Shown: piece after piece, positions 40,487 through 51,373 of the stretch
How the letters are laid out: every line of letters begins with the position of its first letter
How positions within the stretch are numbered: the first letter of the stretch is position 1
Source of the DNA: Paenibacillus caui
Lineage (GTDB): Bacteria; Bacillota; Bacilli; Paenibacillales; Paenibacillaceae
Direction of reading: 5' to 3'
Length of the DNA stretch: 64,000 nucleotides
NCBI RefSeq assembly: GCF_019904135.1
Contig: NZ_JAIOGQ010000011.1
Location: 62,001 to 126,000, forward strand
Notes under the pieces: generated by a model
What the model was told of the DNA's origin: nothing
Seen by the model: only the letters and a program-made list of their open reading frames with translations
Database searches by the model: none
Program-made: the position numbers and the translations under genes

Positions 40487-43069
40487 TTAAGGTGCCGAAG
40501 GAAGGCAAACTTCGATTGTGGTTCCTTCGTTTTCTTTACTGAATACAGCTACCGTTCCATGATGATTCTCAATGATTTTCTTGCTGACCATGAAGCCGAG
40601 CCCGGTTCCTTTTTCCTTTGTCGTGTAAAAGGGTTGCCCGAGTCTGGAGAGAATATGTGCGGGAATCCCGCATCCATGGTCCATAAACCGCAGCAGTATG
40701 GTATTTTCATCCTTTCTTTTTAGCTGAATGATGACGGTTCCTCCATGCGGCATGGCTTCAATCGCGTTTTTGATGAAGTTGATGCAGACTTGTTTCAATT
40801 GATTCTCGTCGCACAGAATGCGGGAGGTGCCGGGCTCAAATTCCGTTACGATCTCGACATTGTTCATAATAGCCTGCGTGTCCAATAAAGTGATGACTTG
40901 GGCCAGAAGCACTTGAATATTCTTGCGTTCAAAGTGAACCAATTGGGGTTTTGCTAAAATGAGCAGCTCGCTGAGGATCATCTCAATGCGCTCAATTTCC
41001 GAAGACATAATATCGTAATACAGCCGTTTCTCGGTGATTCCTGATTTCATGAGCTGCACGAAGCCTTTGATCGCCGTGATCGGGTTGCGGATTTCATGAG
41101 CGATGCCCGCAGCCAATTGACCGGCGATCGACAGCTTTTCTGAATTGATCAATATTTGTTCCGCTCGCTTGTAGGCCGTCATATTCCTGAAGTTAATAGC
41201 CCAACCGCTATGGTTCCTGGCTTCATCCAGCAGCGGGAACAAGGATATCGTTACGGGAATCTCAATGCCGTCCTTTCTCCTTCTGGTAGCTTCAACCGAA
41301 TGGGGCTTCAATTGGTTTAACGCCGAGATGAGCTTGGGCTTGTAGCCGCCCGGGATATTTGGAAGATCAAACACGACGGATCCAACAAGCTCCGAGGACA
41401 ACCATCCGAACGTTTCTTCAAAGGCCCGGTTTACTCTTGCCACCCTGTATTCCGTGTTTATGATCAGGACCGGATCGATGTTATGGTTGATATAAGACTC
41501 CAGCTGCTGTTTGGTTGCGAGCAATTTCTGTTCCGCCTGCTTCTTCTCGCTAATATCGCGGCATGTCCCCGCTATTCCGATAATATGCCCGTTTGTGTCC
41601 CGTACAGGGGATAATGTTAGGGAAGTCTCGACCAAACTGCCGTCTTTACGCAGCCGAACCGTCTCGTAACCGGTAATCGAACGTCCGGACAGAACTTGCC
41701 TGTGAAGCTCGGTGATTTGATCCCGGAGATATTCCGGTACGATGGGCAACCTCTTGTTTATAATTTCTTCAGAGCGCCACTGAAACAGCCTCTCGAAGGC
41801 GGGGTTCGTCTCCAGAACAACTTCTTCGCAGTCAACGAGCCAAATGGCGTCCGCATTATTCATGAGGAAGGATTCCAGTCTTTCTTTCGTCGTCCTCAGT
41901 TCGTCTTCCGCTTGTTTGCGCATTGTAATATCCCTGCTGACGCACAAAATCTGCACAATACGGCCATCTTCATTGCAAATGCTTTTGACGGTGGCCTCGA
42001 GCCAAACGTAATGCCCCCGCTTGTGGCGAACCCGGCGCAGGATCCTGTCGACATCCCAATTATGGAGGGTACCGGACATTAGCAAAGCGTTCAGATCTTC
42101 CGGATGCCAATTGTCGGTCATCAATGTACCGATCACTTCATCCGTCTCATAACCGAGCAAATGGCGGACAGCGGGCGAAGCATAGCGGATAACCCCGTCA
42201 GGATCGGCAAAGGTAATGACATCCTGGGCATTCTCCGAAATAATACGGTATAATTTTTGGCTTTCCTCAAGCCGGGCGATCATTTCCATCCGCTCGGTAA
42301 TATCCCGGGATACGGTGATGATCTCTTTGATTTGATTCGTGACCGGATCCGGCAGGGCGATGGCAATCGCTTCAAGCCACAAATAGTTGCCATCCTTTTT
42401 CCGCAATCGAAAAATGCTGCCCGACTGCTTGCCGTCTTGAAGAACGGCTTTTTGCGCCTCAATTCCTTTTTGAAAATCATCGGGGTGCAGATACTGAAAC
42501 CCTGGCTTGCCAATCATCTCTTCGGGAGTATACCCCAGAACTTCATAACAGGAAGCGGATGCGTCCAGATAAGTGCCGTCCAGGCTATGTATGGTGATAA
42601 AATCGAAACTATGATCTACAACGGACTGGTAGAGCAGATTTCTCTCATGCAAAAGGCGTTCTTTCTCCAGCAAGCTGTTCTCCGCGTGCCTTTGTTCGGT
42701 AATGTTGATGAATTGTGCAATAAAAAATGGAGAACCAGTATCATCGTCGCTGACTAGCGAAACAGCCAGTATGACCCATACGGTATTTCCGTCTTTGTGA
42801 AGGTACCGCTTCTCCATCTGATAGGACTCCCGTTCGTAGCGGAGCAATTCGGCAATAAGCTTGTCATCAAGCTCCCGGTCTTCCGGATGCGCGATTTCCT
42901 GGAAGCTCATTTCCTTCAATTCGGATTTGGAATACCCAAATATGGAGCAGACCGCCGAATTAACCTTGAGGAAGCTTCCATTCGCTGCTACGAGAGCCAT
43001 GCCAATCGGAGAATATTTAAAGGCCTGAATAAATAGAGACTCATTTACCGACTTGTAGTCAAATGACAT
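40487..43069 (-). CDS. Soluble sensor histidine kinase with five PAS domains
   Basis: An 860-residue cytoplasmic kinase with five successive PAS/PAC units (roughly 15-130, 145-262, 268-385, 393-515 and 520-640), each seen by endings like DITERM or DISEKKQ. The phospho-accepting histidine follows in GIAHEIRNPITAIKG (about 655), then an ATPase domain with NFIKNAIEAMP, DHGCGIP and GTGLGFMVSKK. No membrane helix. ATG 43069 follows GGAGG by seven bases; ATG 43075 is too close. The type resembles the KinA/KinE sporulation kinases of Bacillus, which feed the Spo0 phosphorelay (inference). No response regulator is adjacent. Confidence 0.9.
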   Translation of the reverse strand: MSFDYKSVNESLFIQAFKYSPIGMALVAANGSFLKVNSAVCSIFGYSKSELKEMSFQEIAHPEDRELDDKLIAELLRYERESYQMEKRYLHKDGNTVWVILAVSLVSDDDTGSPFFIAQFINITEQRHAENSLLEKERLLHERNLLYQSVVDHSFDFITIHSLDGTYLDASASCYEVLGYTPEEMIGKPGFQYLHPDDFQKGIEAQKAVLQDGKQSGSIFRLRKKDGNYLWLEAIAIALPDPVTNQIKEIITVSRDITERMEMIARLEESQKLYRIISENAQDVITFADPDGVIRYASPAVRHLLGYETDEVIGTLMTDNWHPEDLNALLMSGTLHNWDVDRILRRVRHKRGHYVWLEATVKSICNEDGRIVQILCVSRDITMRKQAEDELRTTKERLESFLMNNADAIWLVDCEEVVLETNPAFERLFQWRSEEIINKRLPIVPEYLRDQITELHRQVLSGRSITGYETVRLRKDGSLVETSLTLSPVRDTNGHIIGIAGTCRDISEKKQAEQKLLATKQQLESYINHNIDPVLIINTEYRVARVNRAFEETFGWLSSELVGSVVFDLPNIPGGYKPKLISALNQLKPHSVEATRRRKDGIEIPVTISLFPLLDEARNHSGWAINFRNMTAYKRAEQILINSEKLSIAGQLAAGIAHEIRNPITAIKGFVQLMKSGITEKRLYYDIMSSEIERIEMILSELLILAKPQLVHFERKNIQVLLAQVITLLDTQAIMNNVEIVTEFEPGTSRILCDENQLKQVCINFIKNAIEAMPHGGTVIIQLKRKDENTILLRFMDHGCGIPAHILSRLGQPFYTTKEKGTGLGFMVSKKIIENHHGTVAVFSKENEGTTIEVCLPSAP

Positions 43070-43323
43070 TAGCATACCTCCGATTCAGGACAGATTAACT
43101 TGAAGGAAATTTTCTAGCTGAGTTCTCGTTTTTCCTGCTTTATCTGTTCGAATTTTGCGTTTTTGGCGAAAAGGGGGATTCATAGAAAAAAAGGGGATTA
43201 ACTTTGAATTTGCTCAAAATAGTTTAGAAGGGGTATTGAACTGGGAACAGCCGGAAAATTGGGGGCGGCGGGTTTTGCAGCCCTTAAGCGGATCGTGGAA
43301 TAAACAGGGATGACTTGAACAAG

Positions 43324-43357
43324 AAACAAGGCCGCGGAGGATCGTGCGGCCTTGTTT
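43324..43357 (-). terminator. Terminator after small secreted protein
   Basis: AAACAAGGCCGC (43324-43335) and GCGGCCTTGTTT (43346-43357) form a perfect 12-base stem; T-rich sequence follows on the minus strand. The gap 43070-43410 otherwise shows no gene. Confidence 0.75.
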
Positions 43358-43410
43358 ACGTTCAGCATTATAGCTGGAGCCTAGCAGAAAAAAACGTATA
43401 TTTATCCATT

Positions 43411-43851
43411 TCATATGTTCTTCCCGTACGCGCTGGCGGTAATCATGTCCGAAAGCTCCGCTTTTTGTGATTGGTAATCCTCGGGCGTCAGGCTCCCCTC
43501 CTCAAGCCGCTTGCTGAGCAGTTTGTTCATTTCCGACGTTTGCAAGTCAATGACCGCTTGAACATCTGCCTGATTCGCTTCGGCAATGTCGGCAAGCGAT
43601 TTTCCGTCGAAGAGCGCCTCGTAAACCTCGTTATCGTCCGCTGCGCCTAAAGTCTGCAGAAACGGATCTGCAGGCGCCAAGGCCGGAAACTCGGTAGTAA
43701 AGGCGGGAGGAAAGGGATAGAGGAGCCCGGTTTTTCCATCCGGGTTTAACGCGGCGCGGGCTCCTGTCTGCTCCTTCCAAAGCGCCCCTCCGATTGTAAG
43801 GGTCAGAGCCATCGTACTGATGATCCAGATACGGTAACCGTTCTTGTTCAT
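43411..43851 (-). CDS. Small exported protein with SHOCT-like C terminus
   Basis: A 146-residue protein with an N-terminal signal or anchor helix (about 7-25) and a proline-rich linker (LLYPFPPAF...). Then comes a helical domain: EVYEALFDGKSLADIAEANQ looks like a LysM-type or helix-turn-helix-like unit also found in small sporulation proteins. Residues LLSKRLEEGSLTPEDYQSQK resemble the SHOCT motif. ATG 43851 follows GCGAGGAT. Function unknown; monocistronic. Confidence 0.7.
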   Translation of the reverse strand: MNKNGYRIWIISTMALTLTIGGALWKEQTGARAALNPDGKTGLLYPFPPAFTTEFPALAPADPFLQTLGAADDNEVYEALFDGKSLADIAEANQADVQAVIDLQTSEMNKLLSKRLEEGSLTPEDYQSQKAELSDMITASAYGKNI

Positions 43852-43947
43852 GCTTGATCCTCGCTTTCTTCTTCAGGTTCCTGACAACAGCTTACCCCGC
43901 TTGTCTTAAAACAAGTTGAAAATCAAATAAAGATTGGATAAAAAATG

Positions 43948-43980
43948 AAACGGCTCCCGTCATAGGACGGGAACCGTTTT
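43948..43980 (-). terminator. Terminator after padR
   Basis: On the minus strand AAAACGGTTCCCGTC and GACGGGAGCCGTTT form a long stem, followed by CATTTTTTATCC. Confidence 0.8.
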
Positions 43981-44030
43981 GGAGTTTATAGCCGTTTGTA
44001 TGAACCAGTCCGACCTGCCGACCTGACCTG

Positions 44031-44588
44031 TCATTTCGAACTGCGCGCAATAAAGCTTTTGATCAGATTGTCACACCATTCGATGTAGAGGCGCTCATAC
44101 TGTACGCCAAACTCAGCGACCGGAATGGTTGAAGCAATAGGATCGTCCGGATTGTCAGGATCAAGCCTTGCCGTCAGCTCCGCTACTTTCTCCGAATAAA
44201 CGGCCAGCTTCTCTTCATGCCGTTTTTTGATTTCTTCGACCTGGGTTCTCATCTGCTCAGGATCTACAAGCCAGGAGTTGTATGCCTTGAGCAGGAAATC
44301 GTCACGAACATTTTCGACGCCACCTGGCTCTAACGTCCACCCGATTAAAGCGTCCCGGCCCGCCTCCGTGATCTCATACAGTTTTCGGGCGGGGCGGTAA
44401 GTGTGCTGCTCCACGCTTTGAAGCTTGACTAGCCCCTCAGCCTCCATTTTGGATAATTCAGGATAAACCTGATTGCTGCCGACCTTCCAGAAAGGACCTA
44501 TCCGGCCGTTCATGTGCAGCTTGATATCGTAGCCGCTCAGAGGCTCCCGCGCCAATAAGGAAAGAAGGGCGTATCGTATCGAACTCAT
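44031..44588 (-). CDS. PadR-family transcriptional regulator
   Basis: A 185-residue PadR repressor: the winged helix at 1-85 shows SSIRYALLSLLAREPLSGYD and VYPELSKMEAEGLVK, and the helical C terminus (about 95-180) mediates dimerisation. It is divergent from the ABC-2/YhgE-like gene, with inverted repeats of an ACCTAT type in the intergenic region. PadR proteins often respond to phenolic acids, drugs or cell-envelope stress; the ligand here is unknown. Confidence 0.9.
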   Translation of the reverse strand: MSSIRYALLSLLAREPLSGYDIKLHMNGRIGPFWKVGSNQVYPELSKMEAEGLVKLQSVEQHTYRPARKLYEITEAGRDALIGWTLEPGGVENVRDDFLLKAYNSWLVDPEQMRTQVEEIKKRHEEKLAVYSEKVAELTARLDPDNPDDPIASTIPVAEFGVQYERLYIEWCDNLIKSFIARSSK

Positions 44589-44715
44589 AAAAGCATCTCC
44601 TTGTCCCGAAACACATGACCATATTTGATAGGTTCATTCTAATCTATATTTGGTCTGCTTACAACTGCAAACTTAGGTTAAACTTAACTTATATTTGTGT
44701 TGACTCACAAAAATC

Positions 44716-44737
44716 TATAGGTTATATTTGACCTATA
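44716..44737 (+). promoter_or_regulatory. Candidate PadR operator
   Basis: TATAGGT (44716-44722) and ACCTATA (44731-44737) form an inverted repeat with an eight-base spacer between the divergent genes. A related GATAGGT half-site lies at about 44627, near the padR start. Confidence 0.55.
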
Positions 44738-44772
44738 TTAATATTAACCAAAAAATGAGAAGGGGAAAACTA

Positions 44773-45936
44773 ATGAAAAAAGCAGTAATGATGTACTTGA
44801 AAAAACCGCAAACCAAAATTGCGGTGATTGTGGCGCTGATGGCCCAAATTATTTTTTGCGCGGTGTGGATGACAGCTTATGATGGTGTAATGGATCGGGT
44901 GGAGCATTTGAAAATGGCTATTGTCAATCAAGATGGAGAGGCTGGAAGCAATATTCAAAAGCAATTGCAAACCAATCTGCCGTTTGAAGTTGTGGCGCTT
45001 ACCCCGGAGCAGGCAAAGGATGAACTTTTAAAACGAAACATTCATTTGATACTCACCATTCCTAAACATTTCGGCGAAGCTTTGACAACGCCCGGAATGC
45101 AGGCCAAGCTTGCATATACGCTCAATGAATCCAATCCGCAGTTGACGAAAAGCGTGATGCAAACCTTGATCAGCCGGATCACGAATGAAATGAACAGCAG
45201 CGCCGCCCTCCAAGGCACGCAGCTTGTGCTGCAGCAGTTGAATCTGCCTGCCGATCAAGCGTCCAAAACGGCCCAAAGCGTTCTCAGCAAGGTCGATTCC
45301 CGGGTGCAATCCTTGAATCCGGTTGAAGGCATGCATAACCAAATGGTTCCGATGATGCTGGTGCTCGCTTCTTATGTAGGCGCCATGCTGATGGCCATGA
45401 ATATCCACCAGGTATCGGAAACGATCGGCTCCGCCCTTTCCAAAAGACAGCATTTGGCGTTCCGCTTCATCATCATCATTGTCGCAGCTGCCCTTATATC
45501 TATTGCCGGTTCCTCGCTGATCGCTGCTCTCGGAGGGCAAATGGAAAGAGGCTTTGGCTTGTTCTGGCTGTTCCATTTCCTGACCCTTGTAACCTTTATG
45601 TTCTTTGCGCAAATGTTCCTGGTCGTGTTCGGTATGGCCGGAATGTTCCTGAACATGGCTGTACTTTCGCTGCAGCTCGTCACCTCCGGGACGATCGTGC
45701 CGAAGCAAATGCTGAGCAGCTTCTACCAATCGCTGGGCCATTTCCTTCCGGCAACCTACTCTGTCGAAGGAATCATGAATTTGCAGTTTGGCGGTATTCA
45801 TACGGAGAACGATGTATGGATGCTTCTGGTTACGATTGCGAGCAGCTTGGTCATTACGATAGGGGCTGTGGCTATCAAAAAGCAGCGCAACACGCTTCAA
45901 GTATCTGAAACTTCGGCTGCTCCCGAGGCTGCGTAA
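44773..45936 (+). CDS. ABC-2/YhgE-type membrane protein
   Basis: A 387-residue membrane protein: one helix near the N terminus (about 12-32), a large extracytoplasmic loop (MAIVNQDGEAGSNIQ... about 45-205), then five hydrophobic segments at the C-terminal half. This is the YhgE/Pip or DUF3533 architecture related to ABC-2 exporter permeases. No ATPase gene is adjacent, unlike true ABC-2 exporters. ATG 44773 follows AGAAGGGGA; the longer frame from 44728 has no site. It is probably regulated by the divergent PadR protein. Confidence 0.8.
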   Translation: MKKAVMMYLKKPQTKIAVIVALMAQIIFCAVWMTAYDGVMDRVEHLKMAIVNQDGEAGSNIQKQLQTNLPFEVVALTPEQAKDELLKRNIHLILTIPKHFGEALTTPGMQAKLAYTLNESNPQLTKSVMQTLISRITNEMNSSAALQGTQLVLQQLNLPADQASKTAQSVLSKVDSRVQSLNPVEGMHNQMVPMMLVLASYVGAMLMAMNIHQVSETIGSALSKRQHLAFRFIIIIVAAALISIAGSSLIAALGGQMERGFGLFWLFHFLTLVTFMFFAQMFLVVFGMAGMFLNMAVLSLQLVTSGTIVPKQMLSSFYQSLGHFLPATYSVEGIMNLQFGGIHTENDVWMLLVTIASSLVITIGAVAIKKQRNTLQVSETSAAPEAA

Positions 45937-45980
45937 AGTTTTTTTCAGGCTGATAACGACTGATGAAAAACTAGAAAGCG

Positions 45981-46007
45981 AAGAGGCTGTCCCAGGGGCA
46001 GCCTCTT
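45981..46007 (+). terminator. Hairpin after YhgE-like gene
   Basis: AAGAGGCT (45981-45988) pairs with AGCCTCTT (46000-46007) with further pairing inside; no strong T run follows. Confidence 0.5.
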
Positions 46008-46040
46008 GGAGTATTACATTATCGCAGGATGCAGCGGCCC

Positions 46041-46282
46041 TTAAAGCTGCTTGCTTCCATATTCAAACCGGATGTCGGCAATCTTGCCGCCTGCAACAAA
46101 ACCAATGTTTTGATACACCTTATCGAGCACAGTCCGGCAACAATTGCGCTGGCATATCCTTGCCTGCGCAAAGAAGGCGGGGTGTAAACTCCGTTGATGC
46201 GAGCATGCCTGGGGGAGCGGTGCGCAATGGAAGCCATCGAAAGGGGACGGCCGTCGACGATCCATAGATACAAGTTGCCTGC
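46041..46282 (-). pseudogene. Frameshifted, N-truncated GNAT acetyltransferase remnant
   Basis: Two overlapping minus-strand frames together make the C-terminal part of a GNAT enzyme. The first (from about 46273) reads RINGVYTPPSLRRQGYASAI, the acetyl-CoA loop. The second continues as DKVYQNIGFVAGGKIADIRF and a stop at 46041. A frameshift or small deletion lies near 46120-46140, and the first half of the gene is absent. It directly follows the LysR gene on the same strand. Confidence 0.65.
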
Positions 46283-46309
46283 CGAATATTCTCACTCCTT
46301 AAATTTTTG

Positions 46310-47233
46310 CTACAAAGGATCGCCGTTTGGCAGCTCCTTTTTGGGGGATGACGCAGGAGCGGACAGACGCTCTCTGGCGATTTGAATAAACTGCTGCGCG
46401 GCGCGGCCTAAATATTTGTCCGCTCTGTATATAATCCCCATTTTCCTCAGCGGAGGATGGTCCGTGATCGGGATAATGCGCAGATCGGGAGCGGATATGG
46501 ACTCGGCTAAAGGGTAGGTTTGTATCGTGGCTCCGATGTTCTCGCGAACAAATTGGAACAGCGACATATTTGAGCTTGTCTCCACAATGGTATTCAGCTC
46601 GACCCCGTGCTCCCTGCAGTGGTTTTCAATCCCTTCTCTTCCAATAAAGCCTTTGGGATACATAATCAGGGGCAATTTTTTCAGTTCTGCCAAAGAAATG
46701 GACTTGCTATCCGCCAGTTCATGCTGCTGTGAAACCAATAAAACATACTCTTCCTGATACAGTGGAATGATGACCAAACGGTCATCCGATGACAAAATCG
46801 GAGCAATTCCGATATCAGCCTCCATATCCAGCACCTGCCGAACGATTTCTACCGAGGACAAGGTCTTTAGAAGCACTTTGGGAAATTGGTGGTGGAAATC
46901 GATTAACAGAGGAGTCAGCCGGTAATCGAGCTCCGACGGAAGCAGGCTGATGGTCAATCGTCCTCCGTAATGCTCGCGAAGCTCGCTGATTTCGCTTTTG
47001 GCGTTCTCCATATTTTGAAAAATGTCCTTGCAGTGCTTGAGCAGCACCGCCCCGGCTTCGGTGAGCGAGATGCGTTTGCCGATGCGGTCAAACAGGGGAA
47101 CCCCGATTTCATCCTCCAGCGCTTTGATCTGCAGGCTCAGGTTCGGTTGGGAAATCCCCATTTTTTCAGCCGCCTTCGTAAAATGCAATTCCTCGCAAAC
47201 CGCCATGAAATAGGTCAAGTGTCTGAACTCCAC
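46310..47233 (-). CDS. LysR-family transcriptional regulator
   Basis: A 307-residue LysR activator. The N-terminal helix-turn-helix is seen in LHFTKAAEKMGISQPNLSLQ (about 18-37), followed by a periplasmic-binding-like effector domain from about 90. GTG 47233 gives the standard xEFRHLTYF start and has GGGGTG eight bases upstream; GTG 47242 is an alternative. It is divergent from a CynX/NimT-type transporter, the typical layout in which the regulator activates the transporter. It resembles CynR/BenM-type proteins, but the inducer is unknown. Confidence 0.9.
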   Translation of the reverse strand: MEFRHLTYFMAVCEELHFTKAAEKMGISQPNLSLQIKALEDEIGVPLFDRIGKRISLTEAGAVLLKHCKDIFQNMENAKSEISELREHYGGRLTISLLPSELDYRLTPLLIDFHHQFPKVLLKTLSSVEIVRQVLDMEADIGIAPILSSDDRLVIIPLYQEEYVLLVSQQHELADSKSISLAELKKLPLIMYPKGFIGREGIENHCREHGVELNTIVETSSNMSLFQFVRENIGATIQTYPLAESISAPDLRIIPITDHPPLRKMGIIYRADKYLGRAAQQFIQIARERLSAPASSPKKELPNGDPL

Positions 47234-47247
47234 CGTTATCACACCCC

Positions 47248-47317
47248 AATCATTTGTAATATAAATGATTATAATTTAGATCATTGAATTGATCAATTTT
47301 AAAGTTTGAAATACAAT
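47248..47317 (+). promoter_or_regulatory. LysR operator and transporter promoter
   Basis: AATCATTT (47248-47255) and AAATGATT (47263-47270) form an inverted repeat with a T-N11-A-like centre, and AATTGATCAATT (47287-47298) is a perfect palindrome. TTGATC (47289-47294), 17 bases, TACAAT (47312-47317) gives a sigma-A promoter for the transporter. Confidence 0.65.
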
Positions 47318-47350
47318 GGGGTGCAAATTCGAAGCGAGGAGAATCTGACG

Positions 47351-48529
47351 ATGAAAAAATATTCCGCGTTATTGATGGGAGCCGCTCTGTTTGCGGCCTC
47401 GCTGAACCTGCGCCCGGCCATTAACTCCGTACCGCCCATTCTGGATGCGATTTGTAAGGAGCTTGGCATAAGCGCTCTTGTTGCCAGCCTGCTCACTTCC
47501 ATTCCGGTCCTCTGCATGGGCATTCTGCCGCCGCTTGCCGTCAAGCTGGGACAACGCTTTGGAATCGAACGGATCATAACCTGGGCGCTCGCTATTATTG
47601 GTGCAGGCACTGTCCTAAGATTTTGGGCAAACTCGGCATTCATTCTGCTGATTACCGCATGCATTGCCGGAGTCGGTATCGCGGCTGCCAGTCCGCTATT
47701 ATCCGGCTTCATCAAGAAGCACTTTCATGCCAAAGTGCCTTTGATGATCAGCCTCTATACCGTTGCGATGGCCGTCGGGGCTACAATCGCTTCCGGCTTG
47801 TCGCTCCCGCTGCAAAACGCGCTGCATACATGGAAGAGCTCGCTCGGAATATGGGCGATTCTGGCCGCTGCCGCGTTGTTGATCTGGGGAAGTCTTCTGT
47901 TCCAGATAGAACGGCCTAACGGGCGCGCCCAGGCAAGCGAAAGGATTAAGCTTCCATGGAGCGACCGCAAAGCCTGGCTGTTCACATTGTCATTTGGCCT
48001 GATGGCGGTGCTGTTCTATTCCATAACGGCATGGCTGCCGCAAATCATTCAAGGCTTGGGCTACAGCAAGGAGTATGCGGGCAGGATATTTACCGTTTTT
48101 TCGGTGACCCAGATCCCGCTTGGCTTGCTGCTCCCCGTGCTTCTTGGCAGAATTCCATCCCGGCTTTTCTGGCTGCTGACCGGTTCAGCCGTCATGCTCA
48201 CTGGATTCCTGATGCTCCTGTTCTCCATACAGCCCTGGCTTGCCGCTATCCTGATCGGCTTCGGGCCGGGCATTCTGTTCCCGCTCAATCTGCTTCTTCC
48301 GATCGAAGCGGCTGGTGACGCGAACCAGGCTGCCGCATGGTCGGCGATGACCCAATCGGTCGGATATGTGCTCGGAGCGCTCGGTCCGATCCTGTTCGGC
48401 TGGATTCATGATTTGACCGGAAGCTACTCTTTGATCGTAACGGGGCTGATCATCGTCGTTTTGGTTATGGTCCTGGTTCAGCTTGGAGCTGTGCAGAGAA
48501 GGGAGCCGATATACCAATCGGCAGGCTGA
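47351..48529 (+). CDS. CynX/NimT-family MFS transporter
   Basis: A 392-residue twelve-helix major-facilitator transporter. The start MKKYSALLMGAALFAASLNL and LRPAINSVPPIL is typical of the CynX/NimT (YeaN-like) subfamily, which includes cyanate and 2-nitroimidazole transport proteins. ATG 47351 follows GCGAGGAG; the frame is open from ATG 47312, which overlaps the promoter. Substrate unknown. It is the likely target of the divergent LysR regulator. Confidence 0.87.
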   Translation: MKKYSALLMGAALFAASLNLRPAINSVPPILDAICKELGISALVASLLTSIPVLCMGILPPLAVKLGQRFGIERIITWALAIIGAGTVLRFWANSAFILLITACIAGVGIAAASPLLSGFIKKHFHAKVPLMISLYTVAMAVGATIASGLSLPLQNALHTWKSSLGIWAILAAAALLIWGSLLFQIERPNGRAQASERIKLPWSDRKAWLFTLSFGLMAVLFYSITAWLPQIIQGLGYSKEYAGRIFTVFSVTQIPLGLLLPVLLGRIPSRLFWLLTGSAVMLTGFLMLLFSIQPWLAAILIGFGPGILFPLNLLLPIEAAGDANQAAAWSAMTQSVGYVLGALGPILFGWIHDLTGSYSLIVTGLIIVVLVMVLVQLGAVQRREPIYQSAG

Positions 48530-48592
48530 AGAAACCTGCTTCAGTGACAAAAGCACACACCTGGGAAATAGAAGCTCATATGTTAAACATAG

Positions 48593-50047
<1,455 letters not shown>

Positions 50048-50059
50048 CTTAGGAGTGGC

Positions 50060-51160
50060 ATGATGTCGTATACCATAAACAGCAGACCGAAACTGGACGG
50101 CTTCCGGATGCCGGCCGAATTTGAACCCCATGAAGGGACGTGGATGCTGTGGCCGACCAGAACCGACACCTGGAGGCTCGGCGCAAAGCCCGCTCAGGAC
50201 GCCTTTTATGCCGTGGCGCTGGCAATCTCGCAGTTTGAGGCTGTAAATCTCGGCGTCTTGGGCAGCCAGTACGAGCATGTGAGGTCCATTTTCCCGCCGG
50301 AAATCCGGGTGATCGAGCTGTCCTACAACGACGCCTGGATGCGGGACATCGGCCCGACATTTGTCAAGAACGACCAAGGGGAGGTTCGCGGCATCGACTG
50401 GGGCTTCAACGCCTGGGGCGGATTGAAAGGCGGTTTGTATTTTCCGTGGGACCAGGATTTGTTCGTGAAACAGAAGGTGCTGGACATTGAGCGGCAAAGC
50501 CGCTATGATGCAAGCCATTTCATCCTGGAGGGGGGCTCATTCACGGTGGACGGGGAAGGGACTCTGATCACGACCGAGCAGTGTCTGCTGAACGCGAACC
50601 GCAACCCCGACATGTCGCGGGAGGACATTGAAGGCCAGCTCAAGGATTATTTGAACGTGGAGAAAATGATTTGGCTGGAGCAAGGCATGCGGGACGATGA
50701 AACGGACGGCCATGTTGACGAAGTGGCGGCGTTCATCAGGCCGGGAGCGGTTGCGCTGAGCTGGACGGATGACGAGAACGACCCGCAATATCCGGTTTTG
50801 AGCAGCGCTTATGAAGTGCTGAAGAACGCTGTGGATGCCAAGGGGCGAAAGCTGGAAATCCACAAGATACACATTCCGGAGCAGATCGTCCTTTCCGACG
50901 AGGATGCCCGGCTTATCGACAGGGCCAGACAAAGCTACAGCCGGAACTCGGGCACGCGCCTGGCCGCCACCTACGTCAACTTCTACATTTGCAACGGGGG
51001 CGTGGTGATGCCGGCTTTCGGAGATCCCAGGGACCGCGAGTCGTTTGAGCACATACAATGCCTGTTCCCGGAGCGGAAGGTCGTACAGGTGAACACGAGA
51101 GAAATCGCCTACGGCGGAGGCAATATTCATTGTATTACACAGCAGCAGCCGAAGGCCTGA
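50060..51160 (+). CDS. aguA: Agmatine deiminase
   Basis: A 366-residue enzyme that hydrolyses agmatine to N-carbamoylputrescine and ammonia. Family motifs: FEPHEGTWMLWPTR (about 20), NDAWMRDIGPTF (about 91), LEGGSFTVDGEGT (about 156), ETDGHVDEVA (about 214) and the catalytic cysteine in GGGNIHCITQQ (about 356). Start is one of two adjacent ATGs (50060 or 50063) after TAGGAG. The next pathway enzyme, N-carbamoylputrescine amidohydrolase (aguB), is not in the window, so it must be elsewhere. Confidence 0.95.
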   Translation: MMSYTINSRPKLDGFRMPAEFEPHEGTWMLWPTRTDTWRLGAKPAQDAFYAVALAISQFEAVNLGVLGSQYEHVRSIFPPEIRVIELSYNDAWMRDIGPTFVKNDQGEVRGIDWGFNAWGGLKGGLYFPWDQDLFVKQKVLDIERQSRYDASHFILEGGSFTVDGEGTLITTEQCLLNANRNPDMSREDIEGQLKDYLNVEKMIWLEQGMRDDETDGHVDEVAAFIRPGAVALSWTDDENDPQYPVLSSAYEVLKNAVDAKGRKLEIHKIHIPEQIVLSDEDARLIDRARQSYSRNSGTRLAATYVNFYICNGGVVMPAFGDPRDRESFEHIQCLFPERKVVQVNTREIAYGGGNIHCITQQQPKA

Positions 51161-51276
51161 AAGGCTGAAGAAGCAGCAGTCCGGCTGCCGAGGTCAAGCA
51201 GGCGGCTGGCGGCGGCAGCAGCGTGGCTGCGCAGAAGACGGATGAAGTCGGTATGAAATGAATAGAAAAATAGAAG

Positions 51277-51323
51277 ACAGCGGTCCTTCTTCCCGGATAC
51301 TCCGTAGAGGGACCGCTGTTTTT
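51277..51323 (+). terminator. Terminator after aguA
   Basis: ACAGCGGTCC (51277-51286) pairs perfectly with GGACCGCTGT (51310-51319), followed by TTTTTC. Confidence 0.85.
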
Positions 51324-51373
51324 CTTGCTGAGGCTGTTATGTATAATTTCGGATGACACCCGGCGCTTGAACC

